NCBI GenBank assembly: GCA_036625225.1
Contig: JAZKUF010000002.1
Coordinates: 1-64,000 of the forward strand
DNA length: 64,000 nucleotides
Reading direction: 5' to 3'
Source: Accumulibacter jenkinsii
GTDB lineage: Bacteria > Pseudomonadota > Gammaproteobacteria > Burkholderiales > Rhodocyclaceae
The first letter of the stretch is position 1; each line of letters opens with the position of its first letter. A model generated the notes under the pieces. That model made no database searches, was not told where the DNA came from, and saw only the letters and a program-made list of their open reading frames with translations. Shown here piece by piece: positions 25,514 to 34,712 of this stretch. Position numbers and translations under genes: made by a program.

Positions 25514-26800
25514 ATGCCTTTCGGCTTTTACATCATCATGGCGGCGCAGTTTTTTTCGGCGCTGGCCGACAATGCCCTGCTCATCATTGCCATTTCGCTC
25601 CTGCGGGAAATGGCCGCGCCGCGGGAGTATGAACCTCTGCTGAAGACCTTCTTCACGGTCTCCTATGTCGCGCTTGCCGCTTTCGTCGGCGCCTTTGCCG
25701 ACTCGATGCCGAAGTGGCGGGTAATGTTCATCAGCAACAGCATCAAGATCGTCGGCTGCGCGATGATGTACTGGAATGTCCACCCCCTGCTCGCCTACGC
25801 CGTGGTCGGCCTCGGCGCTGCGGCCTACTCGCCGGCAAAGTACGGCATCCTGACCGAGTACCTGCCGCACCAGCTGCTGGTCGTCGCCAATGGCTGGATC
25901 GAGGGTCTGACGGTCAGCGCGATCATCCTCGGCGTCGTCATCGGCGGCCTGCTGATCCAGCCCGACGTTGCCCGCAGCCTGCTCGCGCTCGACTTTCCGC
26001 TGATCGCCACCGGTGTCGATACGGTCGGCGAGATGTCGCTCTGTTTCGTCGCCGCTTTCTACCTGCTCGCCGGTCTGTTCAACCTTTATATTCCGGACAC
26101 CGGCGTCGATCACCGGGTGCTGCACAAGAACCCCTGGTATCTGATCCGCGAATTCAATCACTGCCTGATACTCCTCTGGCGTGACCGCCTGGGGCAGGTG
26201 TCGCTGGCCGTGACAACGCTGTTCTGGGGAGCCGGTGCCACCCTCCAGTTCATCGTCATGAAGTGGGCAGAAGCGGCGCTGCAGCTCAATCTTTCGAAAT
26301 CAAGCATGCTGCAGGGCGTGGTCGCGGTCGGCGTGGCGCTTGGCGCCGTCGGTGCGGCGAGAATGATCACCTTGCGCAGGTCGGTACGTGTCATCCCGCT
26401 CGGCATTGCCATGGGGGTGATCGTACTGGTCATGAATTTTGTCCAGCACCTGTGGCTGGCGGTGCCGCTACTGGTGCTGATCGGCGCGCTCTCGGGCTTC
26501 TTCGTCGTGCCGATGAACGCGCTCCTGCAGCACCGCGGCCACATTCTGATGGGCGCCGGTCACTCGATTGCCGTGCAGAACTTCAACGAGAACCTGTCGA
26601 TCCTGGCGATGACCGGCCTCTACTTCCTGATGATCCGCGCCAACCTGTCGATCTACCTGGTGATCACCCTCTTCGGCGTCTTCGTCAGCAGCACCATGTG
26701 GCTCGTTCAACGTCGCCATCAGGCCAACCAGTTGCTGCGTGACGACGTCATCCACCTGGTCGACAGCACCCGCGTCGACGGCGAGAACGCCGAGCGCTGA
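25514..26800 (+). CDS. lplT: Lysophospholipid transporter LplT
   Basis: The product has 428 residues with about 12 hydrophobic segments, a major-facilitator protein. Family-specific stretches are seen: FFSALADNALLIIAISLLRE (12-31), GAFADSMPKWRVMFISN (about 60-76), AYSPAKYGILTEYLPHQLLV (about 99-118) and VPMNALLQHRGHILMGAGHS (about 335-354). LplT flips lysophospholipids into the inner leaflet for re-acylation by Aas; aas is not adjacent here. It is divergent from the LysR-alr-radA unit. Confidence 0.93.
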   Translation: MPFGFYIIMAAQFFSALADNALLIIAISLLREMAAPREYEPLLKTFFTVSYVALAAFVGAFADSMPKWRVMFISNSIKIVGCAMMYWNVHPLLAYAVVGLGAAAYSPAKYGILTEYLPHQLLVVANGWIEGLTVSAIILGVVIGGLLIQPDVARSLLALDFPLIATGVDTVGEMSLCFVAAFYLLAGLFNLYIPDTGVDHRVLHKNPWYLIREFNHCLILLWRDRLGQVSLAVTTLFWGAGATLQFIVMKWAEAALQLNLSKSSMLQGVVAVGVALGAVGAARMITLRRSVRVIPLGIAMGVIVLVMNFVQHLWLAVPLLVLIGALSGFFVVPMNALLQHRGHILMGAGHSIAVQNFNENLSILAMTGLYFLMIRANLSIYLVITLFGVFVSSTMWLVQRRHQANQLLRDDVIHLVDSTRVDGENAER

Positions 26801-26947
26801 AGGCGCGCAAACCGTCACGGCGCTCGTCCTCGGCCGCTGTCCTGGCAGCTCACATGCGCTCGGTTGATCGGAGCACAGGCTGCAGCGGCGTCGCTGTGGC
26901 CTTCGCAGAAGACGTCGCTGCGGCCACTTTCTGCGGCCGCCCAGGTT

Positions 26948-26975
26948 TTGAAATTCTGGCAACAAGCCCTATACT
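26948..26975 (+). promoter_or_regulatory. Sigma70-like promoter for the Lrp-family gene
   Basis: A -35 like TTGAAA (26948-26953) and a -10 TATACT (26970-26975) are 16 bases apart. They lie about 30 bases before the start codon at 27007. Confidence 0.55.
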
Positions 26976-27006
26976 GCGCACATTTCATGCACATCAAGGG
27001 CAAATA

Positions 27007-27528
27007 ATGTCGAAAATAACCATTGACCGCTACGATCTTGCACTACTCGATGCATTGCAGCGCAAAGGCAACGCGACCAATGCGACGCTCGGTGAACAGA
27101 TCCGCCTGTCGGCATCGCAGATCAGCCGCCGCATCCAGCGACTCGAAGAAGACGGGGTGATCGCCGGCTACGTCGCCCTGCTCGCGCCGACAGCGCTCGG
27201 TCTCGGGATCACCGCTTTTGCCCAGGTGAGTCTGGAACGGCAGGGCGACGCAGCCAACGAAGCGTTCGAAGCGGCCATCGCGGCGATGCCTGAAGTGGTC
27301 GACTGCTTTTCGGTGAGCGGCGAATCCGATTACATGCTGCGCATGGTCGTTCCCGATCTCGCGTCGTTTTCCGAACTGATGCTGAAGCAGCTGCGGCACC
27401 TGCCCGGCGTCGCCGGGATCAAGACCAGCATTGCCCTGCAGACGGTAAAACAGACTCACGCCCTGCCGCTCGACCACCTGACGCAGCCGAGCCGGCCGCG
27501 CCAGCGCGTCCGTTACGCCGAAAGCTAG
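27007..27528 (+). CDS. Lrp/AsnC-family transcriptional regulator
   Basis: The product has 173 residues from ATG 27007 (MSKITIDRYDLALLDALQRK). The N-terminal helix-turn-helix (ATLGEQIRLSASQISRRIQR, residues 28-47) and C-terminal RAM ligand-binding domain (VSGESDYMLRMVVPDLASF, about 100-118) are complete. It is likely to sense an amino acid. The effector and targets cannot be told from the sequence. It converges on the LemA-TPM operon, overlapping its last codons. Confidence 0.88.
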   Translation: MSKITIDRYDLALLDALQRKGNATNATLGEQIRLSASQISRRIQRLEEDGVIAGYVALLAPTALGLGITAFAQVSLERQGDAANEAFEAAIAAMPEVVDCFSVSGESDYMLRMVVPDLASFSELMLKQLRHLPGVAGIKTSIALQTVKQTHALPLDHLTQPSRPRQRVRYAES

Positions 27529-28025
27529 AGGACCAGCGGCGCGTTCGGCAATTCGTTGGCGTTTTCACCGCTTGCTGCGAAGTGTTCGCGCAAGGCTTCG
27601 GTAATCGTCACCAGCGCCAGCAGCACCCCCCCCTCGAAATCGCCGGTCCGGAAAGCGGCCTCCATGCGTCGGCAGACCGCGTCCCAGAATTGCTGACCGA
27701 CTTTGGCGTCGATGCCGCGATCGGCGACGATTTCCACTCGATGGTCGATCAGCTGCAGGTAGATCAGCACGCCGCTGTTCTGCTCGGTATCCCACACCCG
27801 CAATTGCGAAAAGAGGTCGATCGCCCGCGCCTGCGCCGAGCAACCGCGCAGCAGATCCGACAGCGGCAGGTCGGCTTCGACCACCACCCGCAGCTCACCC
27901 GCATGGGTGGCTTCGGAAGCGGCGATGGCCTGCTCGACGCGGCGCAGCGACTGCGGCGGCAATGCCCGCAGGACCCACCACTGCGGCAGCACCAGATGGC
28001 GGAGGATTCTCGTCAATTGCATCAC
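27525..28025 (-). CDS. TPM domain protein, cytosolic
   Basis: The product has 166 residues with a TPM domain (GELRVVVEADLPL; NSGVLIYLQLIDHRVEIVAD, then RGIDAKVGQQFWDAVCRRME). It lacks the N-terminal signal and the glycine-rich tail of its neighbour. The start overlaps the upstream gene's stop by four bases, so the two are translationally coupled. TPM proteins paired with LemA are common, and their function is poorly known. It is the third gene of the lemA operon. Confidence 0.82.
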   Translation of the reverse strand: MMQLTRILRHLVLPQWWVLRALPPQSLRRVEQAIAASEATHAGELRVVVEADLPLSDLLRGCSAQARAIDLFSQLRVWDTEQNSGVLIYLQLIDHRVEIVADRGIDAKVGQQFWDAVCRRMEAAFRTGDFEGGVLLALVTITEALREHFAASGENANELPNAPLVL

Positions 28026-28909
28026 CAGCCTCCTGAAGCGCCGCCGCCGCCGAAGCCGCCGCCACCGCCCGAAAAACCGCCACCGCGGCGCCCGCCGCCG
28101 CCAAAACCGCCGCCCCGCGAGCCTCCCGATGACCAGCCGGCAGCGCCCAGCATGCCGAGGAAGAGCGACACGATGCCGGCGACCAGACCGAGGATGACGG
28201 CGACAGCGAGCGACGAGATGAGCAGCGAGGCGATCACCCCGGCCGCCACAGCGACCATGCCCGCGGCCAGAAAGCGTCCGAAAATGGCCCGCAAGACGCC
28301 GCCGACGACGAAGACGAGGACGAAGCCGGCGAAGAGGAGCGTTTCGAACGAGTCGTCGATGTCGGCACGACGGTTGGTGTCCGCTTTCGGTGCCGGCAGC
28401 GCTTCGCCGGCGATGACCTGGATCATCGCGTCGACCCCGGCATCGATGCCGCCGTAGAAGTCGCCCTGTCGGAAACGCGGGCCGATCCGTTCGCTGATGA
28501 TTCGCTTGGCCGTCGCGTCGTTGAGTGCACCCTCGAGGCCGTAGCCGACCTCGATGCGCAGCTTCCGGTCGGTCGTCGCGACCAGCAGCAGGGCCCCGTC
28601 GTCGACCCCACGGCGGCCGAGCTGCCAGGCTTCAACGACGCGCAGGGCATACTGCTCGACGCTTTCCGGCTGCACCGTCGGAACGATCAGGACGGCGATC
28701 TGCGACCCCTTGTCACGCTCGAAAGCTGCGAGCTTGGCCTCCAGCGCTGCCCGCTGTCCGGCGTCCAGGGTGCCACTGCGATCGGTGATCCGCGCCGTCA
28801 GCGCGGGAACCGCCTGCAGCTCGGCGGCGCCGGCGACCCCGGCGGCGAGCAGCAGGCAGCCGAGCAGCCAGGCCGCGATCCCGTGCCTGATGCGCAGCGC
28901 GAGCATCAC
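28022..28909 (-). CDS. TPM domain protein, exported and membrane-anchored (YgcG-like)
   Basis: The product has 295 residues. A signal peptide (about 1-28, GCLLLAAGVAGAA) is followed by a TPM domain (RITDRSGTLDAGQRAALEAK; IRIEVGYGLEGALND, then AKRIISERIGPRFRQGDFYG). Two or three membrane segments (about 195-260) and an extreme glycine-rich tail (GGGRRGGGFSGGGGGFGGGG) end the protein. The domain faces the periplasm. It overlaps lemA upstream and the second TPM gene downstream by ATGA-type junctions. Confidence 0.87.
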   Translation of the reverse strand: MMLALRIRHGIAAWLLGCLLLAAGVAGAAELQAVPALTARITDRSGTLDAGQRAALEAKLAAFERDKGSQIAVLIVPTVQPESVEQYALRVVEAWQLGRRGVDDGALLLVATTDRKLRIEVGYGLEGALNDATAKRIISERIGPRFRQGDFYGGIDAGVDAMIQVIAGEALPAPKADTNRRADIDDSFETLLFAGFVLVFVVGGVLRAIFGRFLAAGMVAVAAGVIASLLISSLAVAVILGLVAGIVSLFLGMLGAAGWSSGGSRGGGFGGGGRRGGGFSGGGGGFGGGGASGGW

Positions 28910-29520
28910 TGGCCGCGAACAGCAGGCGCCGGTGCGGTGAAATCGACCTTCGGCGCGGTCGAAATCGCACGCTCGTTGTCGACGCTGAAGTTCGGCTTGA
29001 CCGTGTAACCGAAAATCATCGCCGTCAGATTGTTCGGGAAGGTCCGCACCGAAACATTGTAGCTTTCGACCGTCTTGATGTAGCGATTGCGGGCGACCGT
29101 GATCCGGTTCTCGGTCCCTTCGAGCTGCGCCTGGAGGTCACGAAAAGCAGCATCGGCCTTCAGCTGGGGATAGTTCTCGGCCACCACCAGCAGGCGCGAG
29201 AGCGCGCTCGTAAGGCCGGCCTGCGCCTGCTGGAAGCGGGCAAAAGCGGCCGGATCATTGACCAGTTCAGGCGTTGCCTGAATCGAACCGACCTGCGCGC
29301 GCGCCTGGGTCACCTCGGTCAGCACGGCCTTTTCGTGACTCGCGTAGCCCTGCACGGTAGCGACCAGGTTGGGGACCAGATCGGCTCGCCGCTGGTACTG
29401 GTTGAGCACCTCGGACCAGGCCGACTTGACCGCCTCGTCGCCCGACTGAAAGGTGTTGTAGCCGCAGCCGGAGAGCAGACCGGCGATGAGGACAAGGATG
29501 CTGAGAACGCGTAGACGCAT
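28906..29520 (-). CDS. lemA: LemA family protein
   Basis: The product has 204 residues. It starts with a lipoprotein-like signal (LSILVLIAGLLSGCGYN, with Cys at about 19) and continues as the four-helix LemA domain (VKSAWSEVLNQYQRRADLVP, NLVATVQGYASHE, RFQQAQAGLTSALSRLLVV, RYIKTVESYNVSVRTFPNNL). It would be an envelope protein with the bulk in the periplasm. First gene of lemA-TPM-TPM. Confidence 0.93.
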   Translation of the reverse strand: MRLRVLSILVLIAGLLSGCGYNTFQSGDEAVKSAWSEVLNQYQRRADLVPNLVATVQGYASHEKAVLTEVTQARAQVGSIQATPELVNDPAAFARFQQAQAGLTSALSRLLVVAENYPQLKADAAFRDLQAQLEGTENRITVARNRYIKTVESYNVSVRTFPNNLTAMIFGYTVKPNFSVDNERAISTAPKVDFTAPAPAVRGQ

Positions 29521-29538
29521 GTCGGATTCCTCCAGGAC

Positions 29539-30432
29539 TCAGGTAGACGGAGCCGGCGGCGGCGGGGCGCCCTCGGCAGCGGATGCCTTCGCTGCCCGCA
29601 TCAGGGCGCGCGCGCGGCACAGATCTTCCCAGGCTTTTGCCTTGTCCGGCAAGGTGCGCAGCAGATACGCCGGATGATAGGTGACGACGACCGGGATCGT
29701 CCGCCCGCTGCCCGCCGGCGCGGCGAAGCTCTGGCCGCGAAGGCTGGCCAGCGAGCCGCTGTCGGCCAGCAGCGCCTGCGCCGCCGCACGTCCGAGGAGG
29801 ACGATCAGGCGCGGCTGCAGCAGCGCCACCTGCCGCTGCAGATAGGGCGCACAGCTCGCAATCTCGGCGGCAGTCGGCGTGCGGTTGTTGGGCGGACGGC
29901 ATTTGACCGCGTTTGCGATGTACACATCGTCGCCCCGGCGCAGATCGATCGCCGCCAGCATCGCGTCGAGCAGCTTGCCGGCCGGGCCGACGAACGGTTC
30001 GCCGCGCGCATCTTCCTCGGCCCCCGGACCTTCGCCGATGAACAGCCAGTCGGCGTGCGCATCGCCGACCCCGAGGACCGCCTGGCGCCGACTCGCGCAG
30101 AGCGCACACGCGCGACAGGCGGCGACGCTCTGCTGCAACTCCTCCCAGCCCATGCCGGCAATCTCTTCCAGACGACCGCCGTCGGCCGGCGCCAGAATGA
30201 CCGCGGACGCGGCGGACGGCGCCAGCAGCGCGGCAGCGGGCGCAACGGGGAGCACCGGTGGGATCGCCCGTGGCGCATTCGGCTGTTCTGCCAGCACGGG
30301 GGGGAGCTCGCTCGCCACCGCGCCGGCCGCCGGCCACGCCGGCTCACGCAGTTGCCATTGCGGCGACAGGCCCATCTCGTGCAACAGTTGGGCGCGCGAG
30401 AGGCGAGTCGCGGGCGGTGAGCCGGCGGTCAT
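29539..30432 (-). CDS. Uracil-DNA glycosylase, family 4
   Basis: The product has 297 residues. After a Pro/Ala-rich 90-residue extension comes the family 4 fold: cysteines ACRACALC near the start of the domain (about 110-117, part of the Fe-S cluster), GEGPGAEEDARGEPFVGPAG (about 135-154), NAVKCRPPNNRTP (about 170-182) and the C-terminal VVTYHPAYLLR (about 250). It removes uracil from DNA. It overlaps rimI upstream by four bases. Confidence 0.9.
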   Translation of the reverse strand: MTAGSPPATRLSRAQLLHEMGLSPQWQLREPAWPAAGAVASELPPVLAEQPNAPRAIPPVLPVAPAAALLAPSAASAVILAPADGGRLEEIAGMGWEELQQSVAACRACALCASRRQAVLGVGDAHADWLFIGEGPGAEEDARGEPFVGPAGKLLDAMLAAIDLRRGDDVYIANAVKCRPPNNRTPTAAEIASCAPYLQRQVALLQPRLIVLLGRAAAQALLADSGSLASLRGQSFAAPAGSGRTIPVVVTYHPAYLLRTLPDKAKAWEDLCRARALMRAAKASAAEGAPPPPAPST

Positions 30433-30905
30433 GCGAGCACCCTAGCCAGCGCCAGGGCCATCACCAGCGCATCCTCCTGCCCCTGCTCGGCAGGGTAGTA
30501 GCCGCGGCGCACGGCGATCTGCTGGAAGCCGAAGTGCCGATAGAGCGCGAGGGCTTTGGTGTTTGATGGCCGCACTTCGAGCAACAGCCGGATCGCCGCC
30601 GCCCGCTGTGCGACACGCTTCGCGTGGCCGAGCAGACGGGCCCCGAAGCCCATTCCCTGGCGCTGAGCGGCGACGCAGAGATTGAGCAGGTGCGCTTCAT
30701 CGACCGCCATCATGAGCACGAAATAGCCGATCAGATCTCCCGTCAGGCGACAACCCCAGAGGCTGTAGCCGGAAGCGAACGAATCGATGAAATTCCCCCG
30801 CGTCCACGGAAACGCGTAGGCCTGGTTCTCGATCTCGACCATCTCGTCCACGTCCGCCGGGCCGAGTGGCACCATTTCGATAAGCGGCGAGTGCACTGCG
30901 TTCAT
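30429..30905 (-). CDS. rimI: Ribosomal protein S18 alanine N-acetyltransferase
   Basis: The product has 158 residues from ATG 30905, overlapping the tsaB stop by four bases. It is a GNAT fold: ENQAYAFPWTRGNFIDSFAS (about 26-45), the acetyl-CoA loop QRQGMGFGARLLGHA (about 83-97) and LEVRPSNTKALALYRHFGFQ (about 111-130). The tsaB-rimI pair is conserved in many proteobacteria. Confidence 0.92.
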   Translation of the reverse strand: MNAVHSPLIEMVPLGPADVDEMVEIENQAYAFPWTRGNFIDSFASGYSLWGCRLTGDLIGYFVLMMAVDEAHLLNLCVAAQRQGMGFGARLLGHAKRVAQRAAAIRLLLEVRPSNTKALALYRHFGFQQIAVRRGYYPAEQGQEDALVMALALARVLA

Positions 30906-31579
30906 GCCTTGCCACCGTTGGCCAAACGCTCGGCCACCGTCGACGCGACCTTGTTGCGCACGTAGATCGGCGCCGCTGCCGCGGCATCGATCGTTTCGCC
31001 GCGCGTCAGGCGGGGCGCCGCGAGGTGGGCGACGGCCCCGGCAGCGGGCATCAGTTCGGGCTGCCAATCCTCCACGCAGGCCGACAAACGCTCTCGCAGC
31101 AGCGGATACGCCTTCAGGGCGTTGCCGCAGGCGAGCCAGCCGGCCGTGTCGGGAAGCGGCAGCGCAGCGGGCTGGCAGACCGCCACCGGGGAGATCGCCG
31201 TGGCGCCCGCGAAGCGGCCGTGATAGACCTCTCCCATGCGCGCGTCGAGCAGGACGATGACCTCGTCGCCGCCACTTGCGAACGCCATCGCGTCGAGCGT
31301 CCCGACCGCAATCACCGGCAGATCGTGCGCGAACGCGATCCCCTGCGTCACCCCGCAGGCGACGCGCAGACCGGTAAACGAACCGGGGCCGGCGGCAAAG
31401 GCCACTGCCTGCAGATCGACAAAGCGCAAGCCGGCGTCGCGCAGCGTCGCCGTGATCAGCGGCAGCAGGGTAGCCGAATGGGCGACGCCGGGCGGGCAGA
31501 AACGCAGGATCAGGTCACCGTCACGCCAGAGGGCAATGGAGCCGACGTCCGTCGAGGTCTCGATGGCGAGGAGATTCAT
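30902..31579 (-). CDS. tsaB: tRNA t6A biosynthesis protein TsaB
   Basis: The product has 225 residues with the ASKHA N-terminus MNLLAIETSTDVGSIALWRD and the helix AVAFAAGPGSFTGLRVACGV (about 58-77). TsaB is the non-catalytic partner of TsaD in making N6-threonylcarbamoyladenosine at tRNA position 37. First gene of tsaB-rimI-UDG. Confidence 0.93.
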   Translation of the reverse strand: MNLLAIETSTDVGSIALWRDGDLILRFCPPGVAHSATLLPLITATLRDAGLRFVDLQAVAFAAGPGSFTGLRVACGVTQGIAFAHDLPVIAVGTLDAMAFASGGDEVIVLLDARMGEVYHGRFAGATAISPVAVCQPAALPLPDTAGWLACGNALKAYPLLRERLSACVEDWQPELMPAAGAVAHLAAPRLTRGETIDAAAAAPIYVRNKVASTVAERLANGGKA

Positions 31580-31705
31580 GGGCCGTATTCTACCTGTCCT
31601 GACCGTCAGCGTCGCCTGCGATGACGATCGCGACCGGCAGGGCGCCGGCCATGCGATGGCCGCCCCGCTTTGCCGGAGCGAACGGCGCGCTCGACCGCGG
31701 CGGCG

Positions 31706-32224
31706 CTACTGCACGGCTTCGAGCGGAAAACCGGCTCCTTTCCAGGCGAACAGGCCGCCGGGGAAACGATAGACCTGCGTATAGCCGAGCTTGCGCGCCC
31801 ACGCGGCTCCGTTGTCACTGCGCGTGCATTTGACAAAGCCACAGTAAAACACCAGCGGCCGGGCTTTGTCGGCGCCGAGCAAGGTAATGAAATCAGCCTC
31901 GCTCCTGCCATCGGTTTCCTGCGTCTGCCAGGAACTCATGCGCGGCACCGGGAAGAGGAACTGCTTCGCCCCCGGCAGATGTTCCTTCCGGTAGCTCGCG
32001 TCGTAGGGCATGGTATCGACCAGCAGCAGCGGCTTTCCTTCATCGATCATGGCTTTCAGCTCGGAGGCCGTGAGCAGCTGATAGCCGCCCGCCTGGGTAT
32101 CGCGGGTCAGCTTTACGGCCTCCGCTTCGCGGGCCGTCTCGACCTCGAATTTGGCGTCGGCGACAGCCGGACCGGGCAGCAGGAAGCAACAAAGGAGGAT
32201 GGGGACAAGTTGTCTGATCTTCAT
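31706..32224 (-). CDS. Exported rhodanese-like protein
   Basis: The product has 172 residues from ATG 32224 (MKIRQLVPILLCCFLLPGPA, a signal peptide cut near AVADA). The rhodanese domain has LLLVDTMPYDASYRKEHLPG (about 75-94) and the active-site loop VFYCGFVKCTRSDNGAAWA, with the catalytic Cys at about 132 and a second Cys five residues on. It could carry sulfur or a thiol in the periplasm. It stands alone, divergent from the PLP decarboxylase. Confidence 0.82.
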   Translation of the reverse strand: MKIRQLVPILLCCFLLPGPAVADAKFEVETAREAEAVKLTRDTQAGGYQLLTASELKAMIDEGKPLLLVDTMPYDASYRKEHLPGAKQFLFPVPRMSSWQTQETDGRSEADFITLLGADKARPLVFYCGFVKCTRSDNGAAWARKLGYTQVYRFPGGLFAWKGAGFPLEAVQ

Positions 32225-32519
32225 GAGATTCGTTTTCTCGAACGGGTTGAATGGAAGGGGAAACGGCGCCACGAACCCAAGCGACTCGGTACGTCGAAAC
32301 GTGGGCGACTTCATCCGGGAAACGCCAGCGCCAGCGGATGATACAGCCTGTAGCCAGTCAAGGCATCGGCGGCGACCATCAACCGAGGGGAGGATCAAGC
32401 ATCAGGCAGCGCAGCTTCGCTGACCCTACGCCGATGGCCGCTTAATGAATACTCGCCTGGCGTTATCCCTGGCGCGGTGGGAGAATCTCGCGCTTGCCCC
32501 TTGCCGAGGACGCTGATAG

Positions 32520-33989
32520 ATGAGCGCAGAAATCGATTCAACCGCCGCCGTGATGAAACGGGCGCTGAACCGGGCGCACGAACTTGCGAGCGACTTCCTC
32601 GCGTCGCTGCCCGAGCGGCCGGTCAGTCGATGTCCTTTGCCGGCAGACATGGTCGCGGCGCTCGACGAAGCGCTGCCGGAGCACGGCAGCGATCCTGCGG
32701 CGGTGGTCGAGGAGTGGTTCACGCGCGCCGAGCGCGGCATTACCGCCTCGCCCGGTCCCCGTTTCTTCGGCTTCGTCACCGGCGGCGTGACGCCTGCTGC
32801 GCTCGCCGGCGACTGGCTTGCCTCGGCGATCGATCAGAACGCCGGACTATGGGCGAGCAGCCCGGCAGCGGCGCAGACCGAACTCGTGGTCCTGCGCTGG
32901 CTAAAGGAACTCTTCGGACTGCCGGCGCAATGGGCCGGCGCACTGACCAGTGGCGCGACCATGGCCAACCTCGTCGGCCTGATCAGCGCGCGCCAGTGGG
33001 CCGGGCGGCAACTCGGTTTCGACGCCGCGGACGATGGCCTCTGCGGTCAGCCGCCGATCGTCGTCGTCGCGAGCACGCAGATCCACCTGAGCGCCGTCAA
33101 ATGCCTGGGCACCCTCGGCCTCGGCCGCAATGCGCTGCGCCGGGTCGCCGCACCGGCGGGTTCGGTCGACATCGACGCCATGGCGTCCCTGCTATCCCGC
33201 ATCGAAGGACCGGTGATCCTCGTCGGCAACGCGGCCGAGGTCAACAGCGGCCACTTCGACGACCTCGGCGCGCTTGCCGACCTGCGGGATGCCCACCCCG
33301 GTGGCGCCTGGCTGCATGTGGACGGGGCTTTCGGCCTCTTCGCCAGCGTCTCGCCCCGGCTCGCGCATCTGACCCGCGGCATCGAGCGGGCCGACTCGGT
33401 CGCTTCCGACGCGCACAAATGGCTGAACGTTCCCTACGACAGCGGCTTCGCCTTCGTCCGTGATGCGGCCATCCTGCGCGAGTCCTTCGCCGCCGCTGGC
33501 GCCTATGTCGTCGGCAGCGACGGCTGGGATCCCTTCACCCACGTCCCCGAGATGTCGCGCCGCTTCCGCGGGCTCGCCGCCTGGTGCGCGCTCAAGGCCT
33601 TCGGTCGGGACGGGTATCGCGCGCTGGTCGAGCGCTGCGTGGCGCATGCCGCCGCCTTCGCCCGCTGGGTCGAGGCGACGCCCGGCGTCGAACTGATGAA
33701 TTCCGCAGCGCTCAACGTCGTCTGTTTTCGTCTCGTCGGCCATGGCGGCGAGGCGGCGAACGACGAATGCAACCGCCTGGCCGTGCGCGCCCTGCAGGCA
33801 GACGGCCGCGCCTTCGTTACCGGCACCGTCTGGAATGGTCGCGCCGCGATTCGCGCAGCGTTTGACAACTGGCAGACCAGCGCCGCCGATATCGCGCTCC
33901 TCGAAGCCGCCGTCGAGCACGTCGCGCGTGGCTTGCAGCCTCAAAGTGACGCTGACCCGCAGGCCGGGACTCGTTTGACGGCACCCTGA
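32520..33989 (+). CDS. Group II PLP-dependent decarboxylase-like protein
   Basis: The product has 489 residues. The fold follows aromatic/glutamate decarboxylases: PGPRFFGFVTGGVTPAALAG (about 80-99), TSGATMANLVGLISAR (about 143-158), the Asp in AWLHVDGAFGLFA (about 265) and the PLP lysine in SVASDAHKWLNVPYDSGFAF (about 299). A C-terminal decarboxylase domain is present. The substrate is not clear; it could be an aromatic amino acid, cysteine-like compound or acidic amino acid. The gene stands alone with no transporter next to it. Confidence 0.82.
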   Translation: MSAEIDSTAAVMKRALNRAHELASDFLASLPERPVSRCPLPADMVAALDEALPEHGSDPAAVVEEWFTRAERGITASPGPRFFGFVTGGVTPAALAGDWLASAIDQNAGLWASSPAAAQTELVVLRWLKELFGLPAQWAGALTSGATMANLVGLISARQWAGRQLGFDAADDGLCGQPPIVVVASTQIHLSAVKCLGTLGLGRNALRRVAAPAGSVDIDAMASLLSRIEGPVILVGNAAEVNSGHFDDLGALADLRDAHPGGAWLHVDGAFGLFASVSPRLAHLTRGIERADSVASDAHKWLNVPYDSGFAFVRDAAILRESFAAAGAYVVGSDGWDPFTHVPEMSRRFRGLAAWCALKAFGRDGYRALVERCVAHAAAFARWVEATPGVELMNSAALNVVCFRLVGHGGEAANDECNRLAVRALQADGRAFVTGTVWNGRAAIRAAFDNWQTSAADIALLEAAVEHVARGLQPQSDADPQAGTRLTAP

Positions 33990-34068
33990 AGCCGCACCGC
34001 AGCGTGCTCTGGCGGACGCTTGCTCCGGGGGTCCTTGCCGGGGACGTTCGCCCGGCCGGCGCCCCGCG

Positions 34069-34650
34069 TCAGGCGCCGAAGGGTCGCACGCCGATCAGCC
34101 AGCCGTGCGCCCAGAAGGCAAACACGACCCACGCCGCGAGACCGATAACCCCTGCCGCGAGGTCGCGCGTCATCGGTCCGGTAGCATACACCGTGCCAGC
34201 GGCGCGATCGCGGCGGCGCGCGCAGAGGTAATCGAGGATCGCCCACGCGAGGAACGAACCGAACAGCAACAGGTCGGCCAGCGTGCCATTCGAGATCAGG
34301 TGCGCGAACGCCCAGACCTTGACCCCCGCGACCATCGGATGGCCGACTGCCTGCTTGATCCGCGTCCCCGGCACGTAGGCCGCGACCAGCAGGATGAACG
34401 CCGGAAGGGTCAGCAGCGCAGCCAGATGCCGCGTCCACAGCGGCGGACTCCAGACCACCACCGGCGACAGCCGCGCTTCGCCGTAGCCGTAGACGAGGAG
34501 CACGAAGCCCACGATCGAGAGGAGGGAGTGGACCGCCTTCCAGCCGTTCAGCCCGAGCTTCGCCACCTGCGCGTTGCGAAAGCCCGCCGCGAAGATGCGG
34601 GTGGAATGGATACCGAGAAAGATCACGAGGCCGAGGATCAGCAGGGTCAT
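34069..34650 (-). CDS. NnrU family membrane protein
   Basis: The product has 193 residues with about five to six membrane segments (LILGLVIFLGIHSTRIFAAG; AVHSLLSIVGFVLLVYGYGE; VIGLAAWVVFAFWAHGWLIG). The fold is that of NnrU and related methyltransferase-like membrane proteins that occur near nitrite/nitric-oxide reductase genes. No denitrification genes are next to it, so a respiratory link is only suggestive. Confidence 0.82.
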   Translation of the reverse strand: MTLLILGLVIFLGIHSTRIFAAGFRNAQVAKLGLNGWKAVHSLLSIVGFVLLVYGYGEARLSPVVVWSPPLWTRHLAALLTLPAFILLVAAYVPGTRIKQAVGHPMVAGVKVWAFAHLISNGTLADLLLFGSFLAWAILDYLCARRRDRAAGTVYATGPMTRDLAAGVIGLAAWVVFAFWAHGWLIGVRPFGA

Positions 34651-34712
34651 GGTCGCTCCAGGGACAAGGTTTCAGGTGAACCGGGAGCGCCACATCGTCC
34701 AGCGCAGTCCGC

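Noticed and set aside
27582..28457. Proline-rich plus-strand ORF
   Set aside because: It is the complement of the glycine-rich tail of the TPM gene.
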